From contig WRAJ01000025.1 in NCBI GenBank assembly GCA_009780245.1, positions 1 through 34,076 on the forward strand: 34,076 nt of DNA, given 5' to 3'. Below, piece by piece: positions 15,651 through 23,895 of this stretch. Made by a program: the position numbers and the translations under genes. The notes beneath the pieces are model-generated. The model had not been told where the DNA came from, searched no databases, and saw only the letters and a list, made by a program, of their open reading frames with translations. Every line of letters begins with the position of its first letter. The stretch's first letter is position 1. Source of the DNA: Turicibacter sp. (GTDB lineage Bacteria; Bacillota_I; Bacilli_A; MOL361; Turicibacteraceae).

Positions 15651-16688
15651 TTACCCCTGCGGCAACGTCATGTCGCCGTCCTTGATCCAGCGCATGCGAC
15701 ACAAGAAGCGCCAGACTAGCACACTAATCGCTACCGGAATCAACACTTGAATCAGCACAATCTTCCATAGCGCATCGACGCCCATCACGTACACCGTTTG
15801 AATTTGTCCAACGAGCCCGCTAGTCCCCATCCCTGCGCCAAGCGAGTTCGTTTCAATCCCAAAAACAACCGTGGATAGCGGGCCGGTCATCATCGCAGCC
15901 AACATCGTTGGTAGAAAAATCGCCGGGTTTTTAACGAAGTTCCCGAATTGGATCTTCGACGTCCCGATCCCTTGCGATACTAAGCCGCCAAGCCCGTTAT
16001 CTTTAAATGAAATCACCGCAAAGCCTACCATCGAAGCCGCCGTTCCCGCAAGTGCAGCACCTGCAGCGAGCCCCGATAATCCCAATCCAATCGCCAGAGC
16101 TGACGAGGATAGAGGCGATAAAATAATAAAACAGAAAATCACAGCGACGATGATCCCCATCCAAATCGGATGCATCTCTGTGGCAGTGGTGACAGCAACG
16201 CCAATCCAATCAGTCACCTCTGTGACCCAAGGCGCGACGTGCAACGCAACCATGCCACCTACGAGTAGCGAAACAATTGGCGTCACCATAATATCAAGTT
16301 TCGTCCGACCAGCAATCAAACTTCCCACAACTGCCGTTGCAAAGGCCGTCACAAAAGCCGCCGCCGGATCCCCCACGCGAAGCGACACCGCACCGTCAAC
16401 AAGGCTAAACGCACCGGCACCCATCATCGACGTCACCACCGTTCCGTACATCACAACCGGACGTACTCGCAGCGCATGCGACACACCGATTGCCACCCCA
16501 ACTGCCATAAACACCTGTGCATAAGTTCCGATCGTGAATAACACCTGGAAATTATCACCGAGCAATGTGGCAATCTGACGCAAAATCGTCCCGACAATCA
16601 GTGTTGCTAGAACCCCCATCCCCATACTATCCAACGCATCAATCAGCGTTGAAAGTGTGAAAATATTTCTTCTATTCTCGTTGTTCAT
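15651..16688 (-). CDS. PfoR-type PTS EIIC-like membrane protein
   Basis: Hydrophobic protein of 345 residues with about nine or ten membrane helices, Gly/Ala/Val-rich. Features such as LIDALDSMGMGVLATLIVGTI, ILSPLSSSALAIGLGLSGLA and GFAVISFKDNGLGGLVSQG identify the PTS_EIIC_2 family that includes Clostridium perfringens PfoR. These proteins resemble the sugar-translocating C unit of a phosphotransferase system but lack the phosphorylated domains; their transport role is unproven. AAGGAAG is 8 nt from the ATG at 16688, which is preferred over the ATG at 16694 (2 nt) and a TTG at 16709. It lies 55 bp downstream of the YhhN-like gene on the same strand. Confidence 0.85.
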   Translation of the reverse strand: MNNENRRNIFTLSTLIDALDSMGMGVLATLIVGTILRQIATLLGDNFQVLFTIGTYAQVFMAVGVAIGVSHALRVRPVVMYGTVVTSMMGAGAFSLVDGAVSLRVGDPAAAFVTAFATAVVGSLIAGRTKLDIMVTPIVSLLVGGMVALHVAPWVTEVTDWIGVAVTTATEMHPIWMGIIVAVIFCFIILSPLSSSALAIGLGLSGLAAGAALAGTAASMVGFAVISFKDNGLGGLVSQGIGTSKIQFGNFVKNPAIFLPTMLAAMMTGPLSTVVFGIETNSLGAGMGTSGLVGQIQTVYVMGVDALWKIVLIQVLIPVAISVLVWRFLCRMRWIKDGDMTLPQG

Positions 16689-16743
16689 TACCATCGCTTC
16701 CTTTTTCAAGACCTGTTAATTCATTTTGGAAATTACTATTTTA

Positions 16744-17421
16744 TCAGAAACAATCCGTTTTGTCGAATCGTAAATGAGCTGCACTTAGCGATAAGAATAA
16801 TTGCGCTGGTAAATAGAATAACCACATCGCAACCGCTACAAACCGATAATAATCAGAACTGCTTGATAATTGGTTGTACAACGCCACGTGAATGTCACAT
16901 AAAATAAAGAACACCATCCCGATTCGCACGCAAGTCACGTTGAATTTAGGCAGGTCGGTCCGAAAGGTTGACAAAAAACAAATCCCGATTAAAGCCGCAT
17001 ACAACCCAGCGATCACGTAAAGCGGTTGAAACGAAGCAAGCGCATGCACGGCAATGGCCGCCGCAACACAAACAAGACCGGCAGTGAAAAATCGCTTGTT
17101 ATACCGCCACAAATAAGTCAATTGGACGAGACAAAAAAAGAAAACACCCGTTATCTTCGCCCCGATAAAAAGCAGGAAAACATCGGCCAGCATCGTAAAA
17201 ATCATGGCGACAACCACCAGCCCACTATCTTTCTTATCAGCCGAGTCGCGGTAAAGCGAAGTCGCCAACATAAAACAGAGTGTAATGCTGGCGAATTTTA
17301 AATACCGCGACTCGATCGAGCGCGGGAGAAAGAAAATATCCAAGGCCAGAAAAGCCAAGTAAAGGATGGCGATACTAACAAGAAAAACAGCATTGATACG
17401 TTTATTAATTATTTGTTTCAT
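16744..17421 (-). CDS. YhhN/TMEM86-family membrane protein (lysoplasmalogenase-like)
   Basis: 225 residues with about eight membrane helices. Conserved family features are visible: MLADVFLLFIG in the middle, FFILCDIHVALYNQL, and WLFYLPAQLFLSLS near the C-terminus, with acidic residues inside membrane segments as expected of the YhhN/TMEM86 group. Animal and some bacterial members hydrolyse lysoplasmalogens or related ether lipids; the substrate here is unknown. The ATG at 17421 sits 8 nt after a GGGGG run and is preferred over a GTG at 17436. Probably co-transcribed with the PfoR-type gene downstream. Confidence 0.75.
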   Translation of the reverse strand: MKQIINKRINAVFLVSIAILYLAFLALDIFFLPRSIESRYLKFASITLCFMLATSLYRDSADKKDSGLVVVAMIFTMLADVFLLFIGAKITGVFFFCLVQLTYLWRYNKRFFTAGLVCVAAAIAVHALASFQPLYVIAGLYAALIGICFLSTFRTDLPKFNVTCVRIGMVFFILCDIHVALYNQLSSSSDYYRFVAVAMWLFYLPAQLFLSLSAAHLRFDKTDCF

Positions 17422-17468
17422 CTTTAAAACCCCCACCTCTTAGTTTGGCTGTTTTTCATGCGATTATG

Positions 17469-17493
17469 ATAAAAAAAGAACCCCGAAGGGTTC
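17469..17493 (-). terminator. terminator of ychF
   Basis: GAACCC-TTCG-GGGTTC hairpin with a UUCG tetraloop followed by seven T on the minus strand: a textbook rho-independent terminator 14 bp after the stop codon. Confidence 0.95.
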
Positions 17494-17506
17494 AAGGCCA
17501 TAACGC

Positions 17507-18607
17507 CTACACATTAAATCTAAACAGCATCACATCGCCGTCTTGCACCACATAAGTCTTCCCTTCCGAGCGGTATTTACCGGCTTCTTTCACTTTTGCT
17601 TCAGATTTAAATGCGATTAAATCCTCGAATGTCATGACTTCCGCACGAATAAAGCCACGCTCAAAATCACCGTGGATAATCCCCGCACACTGTGGCGCCA
17701 ACATGCCATCTCTAAACGTCCAAGCACGAACTTCCTTCGGCCCAGCCGTGAAATAAGTCTTTAAGTTGAGCAAGTCATAAGCGGTACGAATCAATTGATC
17801 CAGGCCGCTTTCTTTAATGCCTAAATCCTCAAGAAACATCACTTTATCCTCGTCATCAAGCGTCGCAATCTCTTCTTCGATACGAGCGCTAATCACAACA
17901 ATCCCAGCATTCTCCTTTTCTGCGTGTGCTTTTAACGCTACGAAGTGGTTATTCTGTGATGGATCAGCTAAATCCTCTTCCGCTACGTTTGCCACATATA
18001 AAATCGGCTTGAGCGTTAAAAGCGATAAATGCTTAATCATGGCGATGTCGTTTTCATGCAACCCAAGTGCGCGAGCCGGTTTTTCCGCTTCGAATCCGGC
18101 TTTGATTTGCTCCAGAATCTCGGCTTCTGCTTTGGCTTCTTTCAGCCCTGCTTTGGCTGATTTATTGAGTCGCAACAAGCGCTTGTCCACCTGCTCCATA
18201 TCCGCTAAGATCAACTCTAAGTTGATGACATCTGCGTCACGGACAGCGTCCGCATCACCGTCAACGTGAATGATGTTTTCGTCATCGAAACAACGAACAA
18301 CGTGGCAAATCGCATCCACTTCACGAATGTTAGCCAAGAATTTATTTCCTAGTCCCTCGCCACTTGAGGCCCCTTTAACAAGGCCCGCAATGTCCGTGAA
18401 TTCAAAGGTTGTAGGAATGGTTTTTTCAGGTTTTATGAGTTCAGATAAAGCGTCAACGCGCACATCCGGCACCGTGACAATCCCCACGTTTGGTTCAATC
18501 GTCGCAAACGGGTAGTTCGCGGCTTCAATTTCTGATTTTGTAATCGCGTTAAATAACGTTGACTTCCCCACGTTCGGAAGCCCGACAATTCCAGCTGTAA
18601 GTGACAT
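17507..18607 (-). CDS. ychF: redox-regulated ATPase/GTPase YchF (OLA1 family)
   Basis: Ribosome-associated P-loop ATPase of the Obg-like family. From the ATG at 18607 it has 366 residues, the standard length, and begins MSLTAGIVGLPNVGKSTLFN with the P-loop G9-LPNVGK-ST. The YchF-specific NVAE motif (in LYVANVAEED) replaces the usual NKxD of GTPases, explaining ATP preference. The TGS-like C-terminal domain includes FTAGPKEVRAWTFRDG, CAGIIHGDFERGFIRAEV and KEAGKYRSEGKTYVVQDGDV. AAGGAG lies 9 nt before this ATG; an ATG at 18625 just overlaps it. A TATAAT at about 40 bp upstream is a possible -10, without a good -35. Confidence 0.97.
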   Translation of the reverse strand: MSLTAGIVGLPNVGKSTLFNAITKSEIEAANYPFATIEPNVGIVTVPDVRVDALSELIKPEKTIPTTFEFTDIAGLVKGASSGEGLGNKFLANIREVDAICHVVRCFDDENIIHVDGDADAVRDADVINLELILADMEQVDKRLLRLNKSAKAGLKEAKAEAEILEQIKAGFEAEKPARALGLHENDIAMIKHLSLLTLKPILYVANVAEEDLADPSQNNHFVALKAHAEKENAGIVVISARIEEEIATLDDEDKVMFLEDLGIKESGLDQLIRTAYDLLNLKTYFTAGPKEVRAWTFRDGMLAPQCAGIIHGDFERGFIRAEVMTFEDLIAFKSEAKVKEAGKYRSEGKTYVVQDGDVMLFRFNV

Positions 18608-18714
18608 AATGATTCTCCTTTTCATGTGCCTTAATTTTCTAGCACAACCCTTTAATTATACACTAATCTTGTCATTTTTTCTAGCCTTATACTAATTCAT
18701 ATTTGAAAAGCATA

Positions 18715-18750
18715 CTTAAAACGCTGAGATTTTACTCCCAGCGTCTTAAG
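18715..18750. terminator. terminator overlapping the 3' end of the M23 gene
   Basis: A 12-bp stem CTTAAGACGCTG with CAGCGTTTTAAG (one G-U pair) on the minus strand. The 5' arm encodes the last codons of the M23 protein and the stop codon lies in the loop. Confidence 0.75.
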
Positions 18751-19727
18751 TGTGAATACGGATTAAAAGCCCATTCTTTGCTGCCGTCGTATTTATAAAG
18801 CCCGAAATGCAAGTGTGGCGGGAATTTCCCACTAGTGCCTTCTTTTCCATAACCCGTAGAACCAACTGATCCGATAACCTGTCCTGGCTCGACTAATGTG
18901 CCAACTCCCAACCCTTCGGCAAAGCCTTGCAGGTGGGCATAGTATTGATACGTGTTATAGATGTCGCGAATACCGATGCGATAGCCGCCGTATTTGTTCC
19001 ATCCGGCTACTTCAACGATGCCGTACGACGTCGCTAACACCGGTACGCCATAATCCGCAAAAATGTCGATGCCTTCGTGTGAGCGGCGCCCCCCCCAACC
19101 GCGAGCAGCACCGTAGCCGTTTTCGTAACTGTAATTGTTCCAAGTGGACACGGGAAAGGAACGTTCATCTAGTTCAATCGTGCCGTGGTGCGCAAATAAC
19201 TGTGAAATACCGAGAATGATTCTGGTAGCCTCTTCGTTCTGATAATACGCGAGCAACGCGGCTTCAAAATCGTCGAATCCGAGCAAGTAGTTGACCAGCG
19301 TATACAAGACGTCCTGCTCGTTATGAATGTCTGCCAGCCCGTCTCCGTCACCATCGAGGCCGAGGCCGCCAAATAAGCCGATCGTATCTAAGCAGTCTTC
19401 ATAAACGCTTGGCGCTAATTGCCCCGACCAAATCTCTGGTTTAAAACGGATGGAAATCGTCTCATAAGCAAGTTCATTAGCCGGCCCCTTGATGAACGTC
19501 GCAATGTTTCGTTCATACTGATCAATCGCGGCAATCTCGTACCACGGCACTCCGGAAGCGTAAGCGAACTCTTCATAGATCGCTTGACGTGCGTTTGTGA
19601 CACTTTGCTCTTCCTCTGCTGCGGTTGTTTCGTTTGCCCTTGCGCGTGTGGTTGCAAAAAACAAAAGAATAAGGATCGCAATCGCGTATGACCATCTCAC
19701 TTTTTTCTTTACTGTGTTACGTTCCAT
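18732..19727 (-). CDS. secreted M23 (LytM-type) peptidoglycan endopeptidase with N-terminal helical domain
   Basis: 331 residues. A signal peptide or anchor covers about 11-32 (cleavage likely after ARA). A first domain (about 45-185) has YASGVPWYEIAAIDQYERNI, resembling the lysozyme-like or transglycosylase-like domain that precedes M23 in some Bacilli, and an Asp/Gly-rich loop (LDGDGDGLAD) that could bind calcium. The M23 domain (about 205-325) has the zinc ligands H217 and D221 in SHEGIDIFADYG, H265 in YYAHL and H305/H307 in HLHFGL, all intact. It probably cuts cross-linking peptides in the cell wall. Stands alone between ychF and the AI-2E family gene. Confidence 0.9.
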   Translation of the reverse strand: MERNTVKKKVRWSYAIAILILLFFATTRARANETTAAEEEQSVTNARQAIYEEFAYASGVPWYEIAAIDQYERNIATFIKGPANELAYETISIRFKPEIWSGQLAPSVYEDCLDTIGLFGGLGLDGDGDGLADIHNEQDVLYTLVNYLLGFDDFEAALLAYYQNEEATRIILGISQLFAHHGTIELDERSFPVSTWNNYSYENGYGAARGWGGRRSHEGIDIFADYGVPVLATSYGIVEVAGWNKYGGYRIGIRDIYNTYQYYAHLQGFAEGLGVGTLVEPGQVIGSVGSTGYGKEGTSGKFPPHLHFGLYKYDGSKEWAFNPYSHLRRWE

Positions 19728-19754
19728 GTTATCTACCTCTTTAAATAGTTGTCA

Positions 19755-20870
19755 TTATGATACCCGCTTGCTATCGGCTTTATGCGCACCTTTGTCGATT
19801 TTTGCTGAAATTATTTCCCTGGAAATTTCGAAGAGTAGTGCTGTGAATGGAACACCGAGAATCATGCCAGCAATGCCGAAGAAGTAACCGAACACGAGAA
19901 TGGCAACGAGCACCCAAATGGAGGAAATTCCGATTTTATCGCCCAAGATTTTCGGTGTGATGATGTTCGCATCGACTTGCTGGATGACAAGGATAAGGCC
20001 GGTGAAAATCAACGCTTTTGTCGGGCTGATGAAAAAGATCATCACGGCAGACGGGACGGCACCGATGAGTGGACCGAAAATCGGGATAATGTTAGTGAGC
20101 GCCACAATGAAGCCAATCAAAATGGCAAAGGGGATGCGAAAGATAAAGAGCAAGACGATCGTTAAGACGCCGACAATCAGCGAATTAATCGCCATCCCTG
20201 CGAAGAATTTGGCGAAAATTCGATTCGCTTTTCTAAGCCACGTCAAGATGGTTTCTGATTTTTCCGGCCCTGCACACGCCTGAATCAACCTACTAAACTG
20301 CCTCCTTAACGTCTCTTTCGACGCTAAAATATAAATCGACAACACAATCCCCAACACAATGTGCGTCAACGTCTCACCAATCACGACCACGTGTTCCATT
20401 AAAGTAGGTACCAGGTTCTTGTTAAACGTAACAAACCGATCAATCACACGATTCATGTTTGTTGTAACCACCTCTACGTGATCATCGGTCAAATCAAAGC
20501 GAGAAAGCTGCACCTCCACCTCGTCAACAATCATTTCACTGTAATCCGGGAATTCTTCAATAAAATGCTCCATTGCACGTGTGACTTGCGGCGCTAAAAA
20601 GAAAATGAAAGCTGAGATAAGCAGCGTAACAGTGACATAAACAGCCAGCAGAGAAAACGCCCGTTTTGTGATCTTGCGCTCGTAAAATCGCAGTAAAAAA
20701 TTCAATAAAAATGCCACTGCCAAACCGATAATAAACGGCCATAATAAAGGCATGATCGTCAACGTCTTTGTGCTTTCAAAAGATTTCCAATAGGTGATGC
20801 TAATTAAGATGATAATGAGTGTGTAAATGGTCGCTAGGTAATAACGACGGTTCCAAAATCTCCAGTTCAT
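19755..20870 (-). CDS. AI-2E family transporter (PF01594)
   Basis: 371 residues with about seven or eight membrane helices: two at the N-terminus, a large soluble insert (about 100-160), then the family block with GMAINSLIVGVLTIVLLFIF, LTNIIPIFGPLIGAVPSAV and a final VFGYFFGIAGMILGVPFTAL. This fold is shared by E. coli TqsA (AI-2 export) and several ion or sodium/proton exchangers in Bacillus, so the substrate is not predictable from sequence. AAAGGAG lies 6 nt before the ATG. Ends 27 bp upstream of the M23 gene. Confidence 0.88.
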   Translation of the reverse strand: MNWRFWNRRYYLATIYTLIIILISITYWKSFESTKTLTIMPLLWPFIIGLAVAFLLNFLLRFYERKITKRAFSLLAVYVTVTLLISAFIFFLAPQVTRAMEHFIEEFPDYSEMIVDEVEVQLSRFDLTDDHVEVVTTNMNRVIDRFVTFNKNLVPTLMEHVVVIGETLTHIVLGIVLSIYILASKETLRRQFSRLIQACAGPEKSETILTWLRKANRIFAKFFAGMAINSLIVGVLTIVLLFIFRIPFAILIGFIVALTNIIPIFGPLIGAVPSAVMIFFISPTKALIFTGLILVIQQVDANIITPKILGDKIGISSIWVLVAILVFGYFFGIAGMILGVPFTALLFEISREIISAKIDKGAHKADSKRVS

Positions 20871-21028
20871 GATAGTCTCCTTTGCTAGAACGTATTATCT
20901 ATAAAGAAGTCTGCGCAAAATTCATCAAATTATGCGTTTTTGTTCTTGGTTTGAGTCATCGTGTGTGAGAGGATCGAGGTTAACGACTTAGGCACACTTC
21001 GGAGGTTAAAAGTAGCCACTTATGTTGT

Positions 21029-21140
21029 GATAATGCAGTAAATATTGGAAAAATTTGATTTTACTGTATTGTCACGCATTGAGCAACTCATTTCAGCGTT
21101 GATAATGCAGTAAATATCGGAAAGTATTGATTTTTCTGCA
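21029..21140. repeat. two hairpin repeats with 72-bp spacing
   Basis: In the 349-bp gap between the AI-2E family gene and the YdcC-like gene. Two near-identical units begin with GATAATGCAGTAAATAT (21029 and 21101), continue with GGAAA and end TTGATTTT followed by CTGTA or CTGCA. Each folds back: in copy 1 AATGCAGTAAA pairs with TTTACTGTATT; in copy 2 TGCAGTAAA pairs with TTTTCTGCA. The changed G/A at the second arm position keeps pairing through a G-U. The remainder of the gap (20871-21028) shows no gene or strong signal that I can support. Confidence 0.8.
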
Positions 21141-21159
21141 CACGAAAGTTGCAATCAGC

Positions 21160-21195
21160 AAAAAAGGGCGCCATCTCATACTGATAGCGCCCTCC
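21160..21195 (-). terminator. terminator of the YdcC-like gene
   Basis: On the minus strand GGGCGC (21187-21192) pairs with GCGCCC (21166-21171), extended by flanking bases, and is followed by TTTTTT. Confidence 0.9.
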
Positions 21196-21219
21196 TATAA
21201 TGTTCATCACCTCAAAACC

Positions 21220-22278
21220 TTACTTCTCATACGCCTCCGTGATCGATGACGCAATGGTGATCAGCTCATGGCGATCCAACGTGTTCGATACTAAGAAGAA
21301 TTCAACACCGCCTCGCTGCCACGTTAACGTATTGTCACTGATCGCGCCAACCGTGCCGTTCACCATCACCGGCTCACCCATCACATGCTCTGGTGCAAAG
21401 ACTTCACGTACCCTTGCCGACTCTTGGATGATGGTAAATTCATGATCCCCAGCGAAACTCATAATGACTCTTTCACCGTGCGCGGTTGAAACCGTGGTTT
21501 TATCGATTAATTGCGAGTCACCTGGCAGATAGGTCGGGTACAATAATTCCTCTTCGACATTTGCAACGCTAATCACCCCTTCTCCCAGAACGTCCTGCGC
21601 CACTTCCATGATCGCTTCCGCGACAAAGGCATTTTCATCAAACGTCGGGTTCCACTCGAAATCGTTAAACTGCATCGTCATGCGCGCAACGCCTTCTGAA
21701 TCACGGACTTCAATTAACGTCGGCGTCAGCCCTTTGCGCTCAAAATGCATCACTTGCTCAACTAAATCACCGTTTGCATGGTAAGTCGCACCAATGGTGA
21801 AAACATAGCCCTCTTCTAACACTTCAAACACCGTCGTCTCAGCACTTAAAATATCCATGAGCAATGACTGGTACAGATATACTTGCGAGCTCGTTAATGG
21901 CCACTCACTTTGAAACTTGAACTGCTTATTCAAAGCTGGCGTTAAAACAAACACCCCGTCGTCATTCTTAAGAATCACTTGCTCATTACCCGTTGCTTCG
22001 TTTCGCATCGTCACACGATAATACTCCGGTTGTGCAAACGCGACTTCGATCAAATAAGTATGCACTTGACCTTCGCTCTCTACTTCCATCATGCCCGTCG
22101 CAAGATAACCCTTTGACTCTTCTAAGTTGCTAGTCAATTTACTAACCACATCTGCTTCAGACATATCGCCACATGCTACTAATCCAAACACGGCTGCACC
22201 TGCAATCGCTAATAGCAACACAACGGCACCAACCACCCTTTTCTTTATCCTGAATTTTCTCGTTTTTAATCTTTTCAT
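21220..22278 (-). CDS. LolA-fold lipoprotein, YdcC-like
   Basis: 352 residues: basic start, hydrophobic signal and a lipoprotein cleavage site FGLVAC-GD, so the mature protein is anchored outside the membrane. The body (about 45-240) resembles the LolA/LppX-like fold of Bacillus YdcC and clostridial GerS, including VYLYQSLLMDIL and QFNDFEWNPTFDENAF; the C-terminal part (about 240-350; YPTYLPGDSQL and FTIIQESAR) resembles DUF4367. In B. subtilis ydcC follows acpS, exactly as here. YdcC is sporulation-linked in Bacillus and GerS acts in spore cortex processing, so a sporulation role is plausible but inferred. The ATG at 22278 is 10 nt from GGAGG; a GTG at 22287 touches it. Confidence 0.8.
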   Translation of the reverse strand: MKRLKTRKFRIKKRVVGAVVLLLAIAGAAVFGLVACGDMSEADVVSKLTSNLEESKGYLATGMMEVESEGQVHTYLIEVAFAQPEYYRVTMRNEATGNEQVILKNDDGVFVLTPALNKQFKFQSEWPLTSSQVYLYQSLLMDILSAETTVFEVLEEGYVFTIGATYHANGDLVEQVMHFERKGLTPTLIEVRDSEGVARMTMQFNDFEWNPTFDENAFVAEAIMEVAQDVLGEGVISVANVEEELLYPTYLPGDSQLIDKTTVSTAHGERVIMSFAGDHEFTIIQESARVREVFAPEHVMGEPVMVNGTVGAISDNTLTWQRGGVEFFLVSNTLDRHELITIASSITEAYEK

Positions 22279-22428
22279 CGTTTGCACGCCTCCAATTATC
22301 GTTGATAATCAATATTATGAGAGGTCTATGCAATATATTCACGAATGTTACAAAAAAAAGAGCTTGTGAGTAACCCTAATCTGAAATCTTATGATTTTTA
22401 AAGGGATCAATCACTCAATCGCCCACAC

Positions 22429-22770
22429 TTATATAAGGACTGCAAAGGCAACGACGTAATGTTCAGAATGGCTTAGGGTAAGCATCACCCCGGCGGCCGG
22501 CGGCTCAGCTAAATACGGCGCACCGGTTTCATCGTTCAGGATCGAAAAATCAATGAAGCCCTTACCCGCGCATAAATCGGGGGCTGCTTTATAGATCGCT
22601 TCTTTGCTGGCGAAGCGGCCGGCTAGGTATTCCAATTGCCGCTGGTCGTGTTTGAGGGTTACATACACGGCTTTTTCTTTTTCACTTAAAATTTTATCGA
22701 CAAATTTTTCCACATCACCGATGCGCTTTATTCTTGCGAATTCAACAATATCTACTCCGATGTTTTTCAT
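22429..22770 (-). CDS. acpS: holo-[acyl-carrier-protein] synthase
   Basis: Transfers 4'-phosphopantetheine from CoA to acyl carrier protein, activating fatty acid synthesis. 113 residues, slightly short but complete: GVDIVEFARI with the magnesium ligand D7, LAGRFASKEAIYKA with E57, and the C-terminal LSHSEHYVVAFAV. It uses the CoA whose synthesis is encoded at 1094-3692. Divergent from the Spo0E-like gene and followed, after a 150-bp gap, by the YdcC-like lipoprotein gene, an order conserved in Bacillus. Confidence 0.93.
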   Translation of the reverse strand: MKNIGVDIVEFARIKRIGDVEKFVDKILSEKEKAVYVTLKHDQRQLEYLAGRFASKEAIYKAAPDLCAGKGFIDFSILNDETGAPYLAEPPAAGVMLTLSHSEHYVVAFAVLI

Positions 22771-22858
22771 ACTATCACCTCAAACGTCGCTTTTTGTCGA
22801 ACGTTTTTCCTTTCTTTTTCCCGTTTTTTGCGGTATACTGTGTTTAAGAGGGGAGGCA

Positions 22859-22897
22859 ATGGGAACTTTGCGGTTGCCACGCTGGGGAGAAAACTAG
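22859..22897 (+). CDS. possible 12-residue leader peptide upstream of the Spo0E-like gene
   Basis: ATG at 22859 is preceded by a strong GGGGAGG and encodes MGTLRLPRWGEN followed by TAG. It ends 15 nt before the Spo0E-like start codon. A TATACT (22834-22839) about 20 bp upstream could be the -10 of the transcript. The ribosome binding site is better than that of many genes here, which argues for real translation; a regulatory upstream ORF is the simplest idea. No attenuator structure is obvious. Confidence 0.4.
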   Translation: MGTLRLPRWGEN

Positions 22898-22912
22898 ACT
22901 GGAGATTTTGAC

Positions 22913-23077
22913 ATGCTAGACCTCTTAAAACAAAAGGAGAGACTCCTTACACAGATGGCACACTACGCCGATCATTTTGGCTACACACACCCACTGACGA
23001 TTGCGAAAAGTCAGGAGCTGGACGTGGTGATCAACAAAATCGTCTTAGGTGACCAACTTATGCAAAAAGCCGGCTAA
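22913..23077 (+). CDS. Spo0E-like aspartyl-phosphate phosphatase
   Basis: 54 residues, MLDLLKQKERLLTQM at the start, then GYTHPLTIAKSQELDVVINK (residues 23-42). The SQELD signature and the two-helix pattern are typical of the Spo0E family (PF09388), which dephosphorylates Spo0A~P and so delays sporulation in Bacilli. TGGAG lies 8 nt before the ATG. It stands alone on the plus strand with its own terminator. Homologues of this size (50-60 residues) are common. Its presence suggests that the organism has a Spo0A phosphorelay. Confidence 0.88.
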   Translation: MLDLLKQKERLLTQMAHYADHFGYTHPLTIAKSQELDVVINKIVLGDQLMQKAG

Positions 23078-23098
23078 ACGTAATAGACGGCTTTTTTA
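23064..23098. terminator. terminator of the Spo0E-like gene (bidirectional)
   Basis: AAAAAGCCG (23064-23072) pairs with CGGCTTTTT (23088-23096), with T-runs on both strands, so it may also end the convergent PPIase transcript. Confidence 0.85.
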
Positions 23099-23112
23099 TT
23101 TGCAGTAAATGA

Positions 23113-23823
23113 TTAATGTACAACCCTAGCTTCACGGATGACCGGTTGATCCTCAGGATCAATCGACCCGTTCCCATCAATTGGGACCACATTGTCGATC
23201 ACCGACTCCACGACATCCATCCCATCAACGACACGTCCAAACGCAGCGTGCACACCATCAAGATGTGGCGCATAGCCGTCCATAATGAAAAACTGCGAAC
23301 TCGCACCATTGAAATCTGCCGCACGTGCCATCGATAAAACACCCGGTCGGTGGCGAATCGGATTCTCAATCCCATTATCAGCAAACTCACCAATAATTTG
23401 CTCTCCACTCCCGCTAAAACCACTACCCTCCGGGCAACCACCCTGCATCATAAACCCAGCAATAATGCGATGAAACGTCAACCCGTCATAAAACCCGTCT
23501 TCAATCAGGCTAATAAAATTTTCCACCGTGATCGGCGCATACTCCGGGAATAACTCAATCACAATCAACCCATGATCCTCGATGTAAAACTCAACCAACG
23601 GATTATCCTCATCCACCTCACGCAAATCAATATCGATAAACAGCGGCCCACCAGGCACAGCCTCGATGACCTCATCCTCAGCCTCCGTCACCACCGGCAC
23701 CTCCGTCGCTTCCTCCTCCTGCGCATTCCCACCAGCCGCCGGCTCATCCGAGCCGCAACCAACTAATACGAACAACACTAACACCGGTACAACTAACATT
23801 AACATAGCTAACTTCTTTTTCAA
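23113..23823 (-). CDS. cyclophilin-type peptidyl-prolyl isomerase lipoprotein
   Basis: Extracytoplasmic proline isomerase, probably helping secreted proteins fold. From the TTG at 23823 it has 236 residues: signal peptide MKKKLAMLMLVVPVLVLFVL, lipobox LVGC, an acidic Glu-rich linker (about 20-60), and a cyclophilin domain with FHRIIAGFMMQGG, LSMARAADFNGASSQFFI and HAAFGRVVDGMDVVESV. The catalytic Arg in FHR and the FFI motif are present. GGGAG lies 8 nt before this TTG; the upstream GTG/ATG at 23859/23853 lack a good site and would add 12 residues in front of a normal signal peptide. Confidence 0.92.
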   Translation of the reverse strand: MKKKLAMLMLVVPVLVLFVLVGCGSDEPAAGGNAQEEEATEVPVVTEAEDEVIEAVPGGPLFIDIDLREVDEDNPLVEFYIEDHGLIVIELFPEYAPITVENFISLIEDGFYDGLTFHRIIAGFMMQGGCPEGSGFSGSGEQIIGEFADNGIENPIRHRPGVLSMARAADFNGASSQFFIMDGYAPHLDGVHAAFGRVVDGMDVVESVIDNVVPIDGNGSIDPEDQPVIREARVVH

Positions 23824-23895
23824 TTTAAACACTCCCAACTTTTTCTCTTTCATACCCACTCAACAAACCCAGCCCCAAAACCAACCCAACATACA

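Noticed and set aside
15871..16524. Plus-strand frame of 217 codons
   Set aside because: Antisense shadow of the PfoR-type gene, Ala/Pro/Thr-rich without motifs or ribosome binding site.
22604..22897. 97-codon plus-strand frame opposite acpS
   Set aside because: It is antisense to acpS; only its last 13 codons, which have their own start and ribosome binding site, are worth noting as a short upstream ORF.
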